Of a DNA stretch of 64,000 nt, positions 55,977 through 62,404 are shown one piece after another. The translations under genes were made by a program, and so were the position numbers. Under the pieces are notes generated by a model that saw only the letters and a list, made by a program, of their open reading frames with translations, did no database searches and was not told where the DNA came from. The stretch is from DATCHW01 sp036508135 (GTDB taxonomy: Bacteria > Bacteroidota > Ignavibacteria > Tepidaquicellales > Tepidaquicellaceae). The stretch is from positions 56,382-120,381 of the forward strand of contig DATCHW010000075.1 in the NCBI GenBank assembly GCA_036508135.1, given 5' to 3'. Every line of letters begins with the position of its first letter. Positions within the stretch are counted from its first letter, which is position 1.

Positions 55977-56902
55977 AGCGCACTCCGTGATTTATTAAGG
56001 CACAAATCAACAAGCTCTTCAATTACTGCTTCTCCGGCGCACAAGACTTTATCAGCGCCACCCCAGTAAATTTTTATAGTACCATCAGGTTCAGGAATAG
56101 CACCGCATGTGAAGACCACGTTATGAACATACCCGGTGATTTCATATACTTCTTCGGGCTGCAGTATCCATTCGTCACACACACCGAGTATTTTTGAAGG
56201 ATCTTTTAAATCGTGTAATGCAACCCCTAATCTGTAAACACTTCCGGCCATAGTAGGAAACACACCGTGATAAATGTTCAGCCAGCCCCTGTTTGTTTTT
56301 ACCGGCGGGGCGCCCGGACCGATTTTCATTTCGTCCCAATGATATTTGACCGGACGCATTATTACTTTTGAGTCACCCCAATATCTTAAATCCCTGGAAT
56401 ATGAAATCCAGATAGACCAGGGTGTAATGTCTGAATGCGGACGGTCGAGGCGTGCATAAAGTCCATTAAATTTTTCAGGGAATATTACAACGTTGCGGTA
56501 GTCAGCTTCTGTAATAAGAAAGAGTCTTTTCACGGATTCAAAGTCACCGGTTTTAGCAAGACCGATGCGTACACCGTATCTGGAATATGCACTGTAGGTT
56601 ATCAAATATTCACCGTCAATAAAAGTAATTCGCGGATCTTCTACACCGAATTCTTCATATTGTTTGAAATCCCCCTCTTCAGACGGAATCATAAATGGTA
56701 CCGGACGAACAGTAAAATTATATCCGTCATTGCTTTCGGCAATACCAATAATACTGCGCCCGTTTAAAAGATGTGAGCGGAAAAGCAGAATATATTTTTC
56801 CTTATACTTTATTGCACCGGCATTATGCACAGTAGCCACTTTATATGGAACATCATCCTTCGTAAGGATCGGATTATTAGAATATCGTTTTATGATTGCC
56901 AT
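55973..56902 (-). CDS. GH130 family glycoside phosphorylase, short form
   Basis: 309 residues, a compact GH130 propeller: NPILTKDDVPYKVATVHNAG, ILLFRSHLLNGRS, the acid in EEFGVEDPRITF, SIWISYSRDLRYWG, and the late VVFTCGAIPEPDG. The motif order and the HNAG-type start are as in mannoside phosphorylases. The gap to the GT4 fusion upstream is 29 bp. With its paralogue at 53479 it may act on different chain lengths of one glycan. Confidence 0.87.
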   Translation of the reverse strand: MAIIKRYSNNPILTKDDVPYKVATVHNAGAIKYKEKYILLFRSHLLNGRSIIGIAESNDGYNFTVRPVPFMIPSEEGDFKQYEEFGVEDPRITFIDGEYLITYSAYSRYGVRIGLAKTGDFESVKRLFLITEADYRNVVIFPEKFNGLYARLDRPHSDITPWSIWISYSRDLRYWGDSKVIMRPVKYHWDEMKIGPGAPPVKTNRGWLNIYHGVFPTMAGSVYRLGVALHDLKDPSKILGVCDEWILQPEEVYEITGYVHNVVFTCGAIPEPDGTIKIYWGGADKVLCAGEAVIEELVDLCLNKSRSAL

Positions 56903-56931
56903 AAATAATTATTCTTGTTTATAAATAATAT

Positions 56932-59172
56932 TTATTTTTCATATTCATACTCAAGTTCGAAAGCGTTAAGAACCGTAAGGTGCGAAATTAAATATGCAAG
57001 CGAGCTTTCGGCACCTTTATTCTTATTTACTCCGTAATCTTCCAGCCCGTCGTTACATCCGCCTGATTTAAAATCATAGACAGGTGTGTTCAAATCATTC
57101 TTTCCGAGATACCACATATAAGAAGTGAACATTTTATCGAGGTATGGTTTGTCTTTTGTTATCTGATATGCTTTAAAAAAAAGCAAAACCATACCCATCA
57201 CATCTATTGATTGCTGTGCAAAGCCGGCACATTTTCCTCCTTTAGGAAACCATCCGTTATTACCGACAGGGCTCAGATGTCCGCTGCCCAATGTCACATT
57301 ATCCAGAAAATCAGATGATTCTTTCGCTATCTTTAGTATTCTTTCATCTTTCAATATTTCAAACGAATGGAAAAGAGAAAGCGGAATGATAGCGTTATCA
57401 TAAGTAAGAATATTTTCGAACCAGTGCCAATCTGCCGATTTTTCTTTTTCATAAATATTAATAAGTTTGTCTGACAAATTCCTGAAAATATTTTTCATAT
57501 TATCATTATCAGGAAAGAACCTTAAATAATAAGACAATCCGAGAATTGTATTTGCGATTCCGCGAATATGCCTCAACACAGTAAAGTATGGAACAGATTT
57601 ATGAAATGTATCGAGACTGACCTGGTGATAAGAATCGTTTGGAGAATAACAGATTGTATATCCAAGTGCCCAGATAGTTCTTCCGAAAGAATCTTCTGAG
57701 CCAACTTCATCCAGGAAATTTCTATTGAAACTTAAAAAATTTCTGAAAGTCCCGTTATCATTTTGCATATAGTGAATGTAACTCAGATATACAGGCATAA
57801 GCTCAAGCGATTCAGTAGATTTTCTTGTGTCAAAAGCCATAGAAGACATTAATAGGGCTCTGGAATTATCGTCGAGGCAATAACCTTCTTTGAGGTTTGG
57901 AATCCCGTATTTAGCATGCTGAACAATACCTGTATCGTCCGTAAGTTTTTTAATATGTTCCAGGGTAAAATCAGGCAGAAGAAGAGGATCAAGGATTGTC
58001 TGTTTTTCTTTACGAGAAAACGAGAACTCATTGATTGCTTCATGTAGAACTTTTAAATATTTCGCACCAATTTTGGGCCATCTGAGTTTTTGTCCGTACT
58101 CGTAAGCCGTTTCGCGAAGAGTTTCAATTTTATGGCGGTTATCAAATAAATCAAGAATTATATTTGAAAGTTGTTCATGATCATGAAAATCAAAGAGCAA
58201 TCCCCTTCCCTCTGAAAGGAGTTCCTGTGCATGCCAGTAGGGAGTGGATATCACTGCTGTTCCCGCACCTATAGCATAAGATAAGGTACCGCTTGTTATC
58301 TGGGCTTCATTCAAATAAGGCGTGATATAAATATCGATTGCATAAAGATATTCCATCAACTGGTCTTCCGGAATAAAGTTTTTGTAAAAATAGACATGCT
58401 TTTCAAGTTTATTTTCCTTTACAAGCCGCAGAAGATACTCCCTGTATTCTTCTCCATCGTGCCGTAAGACGCTCGGATGAGTATTCCCAAGCACTATATA
58501 CAGAATATTTTTATACTTATCCACAATTTTTGGTAAAGCTTTTATTACGGTCTCTATTCCTTTATTCCTGCTTAATAATCCGAATGTAAAGAGAACTGTA
58601 TTATCCCCGAAGTTAAATTTTTTACGAATGGCTTCCGTACGGAAACCTTTGCTTACGGGAACGCCGTGTTCAATAATCAAAATTTTATCTTCAGGGATAT
58701 TGTAAATATTAAGCAAGAATTCAACGGCTCTATTACTCATTACAATAATTTTATGCGACTTTTTTGCAAGTTCCTGTACAATCACTTTTTGAATATGTGT
58801 TGGTTCTTTAATAACAGTATGGAATGTTACCATCAATGGGATTTCAATTCTGTTAACCAGAGAGAGAATATAGACTCCGCTTTCCCCTCCAAAAATACCG
58901 AACTCATGCTCTATTATACAAGCATCGAAATTATTATAATTTATATATTTTGCAGCACTGAGATAATCACGCTGGTTATCCCGGTTTACTACCATTGTCA
59001 CTTCCGAAGGATAATTATAGTCCTGTTCCATATCGCTCATAGCAATAACGGAAATGTTCGGGAACAGATTTTCATATCCTAAGTTTTCGGCGATAGATTT
59101 AAGGAGATTATTTGTAAACGTTCCAATCCCGCATTTTTGAGGAGGATATGTTCCGATAAATGCTAATTTCAT
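56932..59172 (-). CDS. GT4 glycosyltransferase fused to a helical C-terminal domain
   Basis: 746 residues. Residues 1-385 are a GT-B fold transferase: GTYPPQKCGIGTFTNNLL (Gly loop), EHEFGIFGGESG, LFTFGLLSRNKGIETVI, and YLNEAQITSGTLSYAIGAGT. The second half (about 390-746) has alternating helices with DNSRALLMSSMAF, DEVGSEDSFGRTIWALGY, FQQSIDV, like the alpha/alpha toroid of glycosidases or terpene-like folds. Such fusions are known near GH130 genes. Likely builds a mannan-like polymer. It is the first gene of the minus-strand unit. Confidence 0.85.
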   Translation of the reverse strand: MKLAFIGTYPPQKCGIGTFTNNLLKSIAENLGYENLFPNISVIAMSDMEQDYNYPSEVTMVVNRDNQRDYLSAAKYINYNNFDACIIEHEFGIFGGESGVYILSLVNRIEIPLMVTFHTVIKEPTHIQKVIVQELAKKSHKIIVMSNRAVEFLLNIYNIPEDKILIIEHGVPVSKGFRTEAIRKKFNFGDNTVLFTFGLLSRNKGIETVIKALPKIVDKYKNILYIVLGNTHPSVLRHDGEEYREYLLRLVKENKLEKHVYFYKNFIPEDQLMEYLYAIDIYITPYLNEAQITSGTLSYAIGAGTAVISTPYWHAQELLSEGRGLLFDFHDHEQLSNIILDLFDNRHKIETLRETAYEYGQKLRWPKIGAKYLKVLHEAINEFSFSRKEKQTILDPLLLPDFTLEHIKKLTDDTGIVQHAKYGIPNLKEGYCLDDNSRALLMSSMAFDTRKSTESLELMPVYLSYIHYMQNDNGTFRNFLSFNRNFLDEVGSEDSFGRTIWALGYTICYSPNDSYHQVSLDTFHKSVPYFTVLRHIRGIANTILGLSYYLRFFPDNDNMKNIFRNLSDKLINIYEKEKSADWHWFENILTYDNAIIPLSLFHSFEILKDERILKIAKESSDFLDNVTLGSGHLSPVGNNGWFPKGGKCAGFAQQSIDVMGMVLLFFKAYQITKDKPYLDKMFTSYMWYLGKNDLNTPVYDFKSGGCNDGLEDYGVNKNKGAESSLAYLISHLTVLNAFELEYEYEK

Positions 59173-59287
59173 TTGCGTAAAATTAAAAGGTTTTAAATAG
59201 CTATTATTAACTGCTTAGTCATCGTACCAAAAAAAAATAAAGAAATAAATACCAAAATTATATAGGAGAATTTTTAAAAACCGGTAT

Positions 59288-59392
59288 CTATTCGCCAAGG
59301 AGGGAGATAGAGCCGGTTAATTCTTTGTAACCATTGGCAGTGTATGCATATTTTGCAATCTTAGTACGAGTACTTATTGACATCTTAAACAT
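59288..59392 (-). pseudogene. 34-codon ORF fragment abutting a CRISPR repeat
   Basis: The minus strand reads MFKMSISTRTKIAKYAYTAN then GYKELTGSISLLGE and a TAG (59288-59290). Its ATG (59390-59392) starts one base from CRISPR repeat 1. I do not recognise it. It could be a gene end cut by the array, or the trailer side of the array. Confidence 0.35.
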
Positions 59393-59393
59393 T

Positions 59394-59505
59394 GTTTCAA
59401 TCCTTGTTGTATTGGATTTTTTGAAAGAACTGATTAGTTGTTAGTGGTTAGTTGTTAGTTGTTAAGAGGTTTCAATCCTTGTTGTATTGGATTTTTTGAA
59501 AGAAC
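59394..59505 (-). CRISPR. CRISPR block A: two repeats, one spacer
   Basis: Two identical 37-nt repeats at 59394-59430 and 59469-59505 (plus strand: GTTTCAATCC... ending TTGAAAGAAC) flank one 38-nt spacer (59431-59468). The spacer is low-complexity, with GTTAGTT units. Read on the minus strand the repeat ends GGATTGAAAC, the usual ATTGAAAC crRNA 5' handle of type I-B or III systems, so transcription is probably on the minus strand. Block B has the same repeat 857 nt away. Confidence 0.92.
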
Positions 59506-59580
59506 TCATTTTGTTATTTTCCAGTTGTTTAATTTAAGCAGAGAGAAGTGAAACTCCCCCTGCTTAATAATTACTTCTCT

Positions 59581-59697
59581 TTATCTTGAAGCTTTTGCTT
59601 TCTCTTGAAGAACTTTAAGTTCTTTCTTTTCATCTTCTGATAAAGTTTTCTTTGCCTGCAATTCTTGCAAACGGGTTTTTTCTGATGGCGTCAACAT
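59581..59697 (-). CDS. 38-codon ORF with strong Shine-Dalgarno
   Basis: MLTPSEKTRLQELQAKKTLS continues with EDEKKELKVLQEKAKASR and stops at TAA (59581-59583). A GAAAGGAGGT (minus strand, 59706-59715) stands 8 nt before the ATG, one of the best ribosome sites in the window. The product would be one charged helix. It is in the phage-like segment, and may be a small phage gene. Homologues not recognised. Confidence 0.55.
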   Translation of the reverse strand: MLTPSEKTRLQELQAKKTLSEDEKKELKVLQEKAKASR

Positions 59698-59785
59698 TGT
59701 TTTTTACCTCCTTTCGAGTTATGTCTTTTTATTACCATTTCTGGAACTCTTTATTTTAATTTTTTATTTTATAGCTTTTATAAAA

Positions 59786-59816
59786 TCCCCCGATTTGGAT
59801 TAACCTCTTCGGGGGA
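59786..59816 (-). terminator. Rho-independent terminator after the virion-like gene
   Basis: Stem TCCCCCGA/TCGGGGGA (59786-59793 with 59809-59816) followed on the minus strand by ATTTTATAAAAG. It stands 48 bp after the stop of the phage-like gene at 59864. Confidence 0.75.
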
Positions 59817-59863
59817 CCGGAGGAACTATCGGCAAAGTACCGAAGAGTCCAAATAATCTTTTC

Positions 59864-60362
59864 TTAAGTATAAGACAAAACAAAATCTACAGAAGATTGT
59901 TGTTTTAATGTTATATCTTCTACTCCTAATTCACTTTTACTTAAAATAATTCTCTTAATCCATAAAGCTATCATTTCTCCATTTTCTAAAGTTATACCGT
60001 CAAAAATTAATGGATTGACAGATAATAATTCAAAATCTACTCCATACGGTTCTTCTTGTGTTGTCTGTAATCTTTGAACACTTCCATTTATTTTTGAAGT
60101 TGGAATAGAAAGTCCAACATAAAATTTTTCAAAACTTTTATTCCCTGCAATAACTAGACTTAAATTGCTAACAGATCCACCAGACTCATTTTTTAAAAAA
60201 ATACATTTCACATCCATCCTTCCATTAACAGAATCTTCCACTGTCACCTCTTCAAACAATCCTCCTATCTTCGCATTTGGAATTAAATAAGAACTTTTAA
60301 AACCTCCAAGAGAAAGATAACCTTCTGCAACTGGATCGTTATGGATTTGTCCACCCGATAAA
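59864..60362 (-). pseudogene. Phage virion-like protein, 5' end cut by a CRISPR repeat
   Basis: About 166 codons remain. The frame runs without a break from repeat 3 (60363-60399) and a TTG in the spacer beyond (to 60412), so no genuine start exists: upstream residues are the translated repeat. The native part starts LSGGQIHNDPVAEGYLSLGG and has DVKCIFLKNESGGSV and ENGEMIALWIKRI. I recall the pattern 'CIFxKN ... KAIWIKR' from phage tail or particle proteins. The end SSVDFVLSYT looks natural and is followed by a terminator. Confidence 0.5.
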
Positions 60363-60917
60363 GTTTCAATCCTTGTTGTATTGGATTTTTTGAAAGAACT
60401 TATTACCTGCAAAAGAAACTAATCATATAGAAGAAGAGTTTCAATCCTTGTTGTATTGGATTTTTTGAAAGAACGAAGTGCTACAACATTTTCCTGATAG
60501 TTGTATAGACTGTTTCAATCCTTGTTGTATTGGATTTTTTGAAAGAACAGAAATACAGATTTACGGATTCAAGTTTATCAATTGAGTTTCAATCCTTGTT
60601 GTATTGGATTTTTTGAAAGAACTTTCTGTAAGAATCCGAATTTATTCTCACCGTTTGTAGTTTCAATCCTTGTTGTATTGGATTTTTTGAAAGAACAAAA
60701 TTAATCCCTCATGGTCTTTTAATCGTTCAAGTGCGTTTCAATCCTTGTTGTATTGGATTTTTTGAAAGAACTTGACTAAAAGCTCCAAAATCAATTACAT
60801 CACCATTGTTTCAATCCTTGTTGTATTGGATTTTTTGAAAGAACAGATAATGGTAGAAAAATTAAGTGAACACCATAAATGTTTCAATCCTTGTTGTATT
60901 GGATTTTTTGAAAGAAC
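60363..60917 (-). CRISPR. CRISPR block B: eight repeats, seven spacers
   Basis: Repeats start at 60363, 60438, 60512, 60586, 60660, 60735, 60808 and 60881, all 37 nt and identical to block A. Spacers are 36-38 nt and distinct. The likely crRNA strand is minus. Its leader would then be beyond 60917, but that side holds a truncated abiEii gene rather than an AT-rich leader. No cas gene is in the window. No end repeat shows the usual decay. Confidence 0.97.
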
Positions 60918-61019
60918 GAGACGGACAATTAATAGAAGTAGACTAATATTTTGAAATTCTATCCCTGATTTACCGCATAAATTTATTAATCTCTGTCTTA
61001 CAGATGCAGGAAGGTTCAT
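60918..61019 (-). pseudogene. AbiEii toxin gene, truncated by the CRISPR array
   Basis: From an ATG at 61017-61019, preceded by AAGGAGATA, the minus strand reads MNLPASVRQRLINLCGKSGI then EFQ. This matches the AbiEii start (MNxxASVRxRLxNLxxxxGxxFQ) exactly. After about 23 codons the match stops, 33 bp before repeat 10. A full AbiEii has about 250-300 residues, so the rest is gone. The intact abiEi lies just upstream with a stop 18 bp before this ATG. Confidence 0.7.
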
Positions 61020-61036
61020 TATCTCCTTTTCCTTCT

Positions 61037-61630
61037 TCACGGCAGCACACCCTTTACAATTAGTTCTACCTTATTTTTGACTCCGCATATTTCTGCGTAT
61101 CTAAAAAGCTTTGCTATATTTTTTTTCTTATTATGCATATATGTCTTTAGAGATTCAAGAGTAACATCTTCACCGATTTTATTTATGTATCTGAATAGGT
61201 CGCAAATTGTTTTTTCTTTATTATATATGCTCACGTTCCCGCTTTTTGTATAAAGCTTTTCTATACCTGGCTCATAATAATTTTTTACAAAGTAATAAAC
61301 TTTGATTGGAGGATATTCAAGTTTAAACTTAGATGTATTATTTGGAACAGCAACATAAATTTCCGGGGGGTTAAAAGTTGTAAGTTCGTAATATGAAGCA
61401 GCACTAAGAAGACAAATAACCGCCTTACGATTAGCCCGGCATACATCAGCGAAGCTTGCGTGTTCATCCCAGGGATAATCAACGAGTTTGTAAATACCCG
61501 GTTTGATTTTTTCGATGAACCCATTCTGCACAGCTTTAGCAATAGTTCTTGTATGAACTCCTTTTTTCTTAAGTTCGAGCATTTGAGCATAACCCTTATT
61601 TTGCTTGAATATTTCTATAAAATCAATCAT
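61037..61630 (-). CDS. AbiEi-like antitoxin/regulator
   Basis: 197 residues of the type IV AbiE antitoxin family. A winged helix (1-60; LELKKKGVHTRTIAKAVQNGFIEKIKPGIYKLVDYP) precedes the AbiEi core with ADVCRANRKAVICLLSAASYYELT, KTICDLFRYINKIGEDV and KTYMHNK. In AbiE systems it represses the operon and neutralises AbiEii, a nucleotidyltransferase toxin. Here the toxin is truncated, leaving the antitoxin alone. The start ATG overlaps a small unassigned minus-strand ORF. Confidence 0.85.
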   Translation of the reverse strand: MIDFIEIFKQNKGYAQMLELKKKGVHTRTIAKAVQNGFIEKIKPGIYKLVDYPWDEHASFADVCRANRKAVICLLSAASYYELTTFNPPEIYVAVPNNTSKFKLEYPPIKVYYFVKNYYEPGIEKLYTKSGNVSIYNKEKTICDLFRYINKIGEDVTLESLKTYMHNKKKNIAKLFRYAEICGVKNKVELIVKGVLP

Positions 61631-61795
61631 TATTTCTCTTTTTGGTTCTTTTGCAAGGTAAATATAATAAATCTACCTTTAAATAGAACCATATTCCATT
61701 TTCCCAATTTTATCATAAATTTGTTAATAATATTATCATTTCCACACAATTTATATGCATCCCGTGTAGCGAGAGAAATCTCCGGAAAACGAATT

Positions 61796-62197
61796 ATGGA
61801 AGTGAGAATGTGCAAAATTAAAATTTATCTAATGATTTATAGTAAACTCCGATTTTTTCTTAAATTCAACACCACTTTAAGCTCAATTGCAATTCGTTAT
61901 GCAGAATATGGAAAATTCCCAATTGCAGTAATTTTAAGTTACGGCGGAAAAGTAAAATGGAGTAAAATCAATGAATTCTTTCCTTTTAAGTATATCCCTG
62001 TAGGTCAGGAATTAAATACTTTTTCTTATGCAATTGATTTTTTTCAGGGAAAAGAAATTGACACTAAACCCGAAGAAATCCTTGCAGATGCCTGGTTTTT
62101 AAACGACTATAACTATAAAAAAGAATTTTACCTGCACGAACAAAACATTCCTATGAAAAATTACAATTCCGTCCTCACAATCCTCCGGGAAGCGTAA
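61796..62197 (+). pseudogene. C-terminal part of an ImmA/IrrE-like protein
   Basis: The frame ends at 62197. From about residue 22 of this start it reads FNTTLSSIAIRYAEYGKFPI, then a beta region with GGKVKWSKINEFFPFKY, ADAWFLNDYNYKKEFYLHEQ and NYNSVLTILRE, as in the C-terminal region of ImmA/IrrE-type peptidase proteins. The HExxH metallopeptidase core that should precede it is absent. ATG 61796 is a possible start for a 133-residue product, but the gene is probably a truncated remnant. Confidence 0.4.
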
Positions 62198-62242
62198 TTA
62201 ATTTTTACTTAAGTAACGCAATGTAATGAAAACAGTCAATTT

Positions 62243-62280
62243 TGTCATTCTGTATCCTCCGCGGAGGAGGAAGAATCTCA
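62243..62280. repeat. Palindromic intergenic repeat
   Basis: A perfect TCCTCCGCGGAGGA core (62255-62268) is enclosed by ATTCT (62247-62251) and AGAAT (62272-62276), the style of the short TGTCATTCTG-type intergenic repeats seen in many bacteria. It lies between the ImmA fragment and the methyltransferase gene. Confidence 0.5.
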
Positions 62281-62404
62281 TTTCTTTGCTAAATTGAAAT
62301 TAGTATTTTAGATTAATCAAAATTTATAAATAATTCTTTAAAGATTCATTTATACAGAAACAAAAGAATAAAATCCGTAAATTAGAATAAACAAAACTAT
62401 TAAA

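Larger units (their letters stand above)
59506..60362. mobile_element. 857-nt phage-like segment between CRISPR repeats
   Basis: The stretch between repeats 2 and 3 is about 23 times a normal 37-nt spacer. It contains, on the minus strand, a virion-like gene whose 5' end is cut at repeat 3, its terminator, and a 38-codon ORF with a strong ribosome site. A further hairpin, AGAGAAGT/ACTTCTCT, lies between repeat 2 and that ORF. Either phage DNA entered the array, or two arrays were joined by recombination or by assembly. Confidence 0.55.

Noticed and set aside
59431..59468. Spacer 1 as an informative phage spacer
   Set aside because: It is low-complexity (GTTAGTT units), so a match would not be trustworthy.
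59864..60412. Full 182-residue ORF starting at a TTG in a CRISPR spacer
   Set aside because: Its first residues (FKKSNTTRIET) are the translated CRISPR repeat. Only the part below 60363 is native sequence.
60795..61040. 81-residue minus-strand ORF
   Set aside because: Only its first part is a gene (AbiEii start); the rest is translated spacer and repeat.
61460..62197. 245-residue plus-strand ORF
   Set aside because: Its first 110 codons run antisense to abiEi and its upstream region; only the C-terminal part resembles a protein family.
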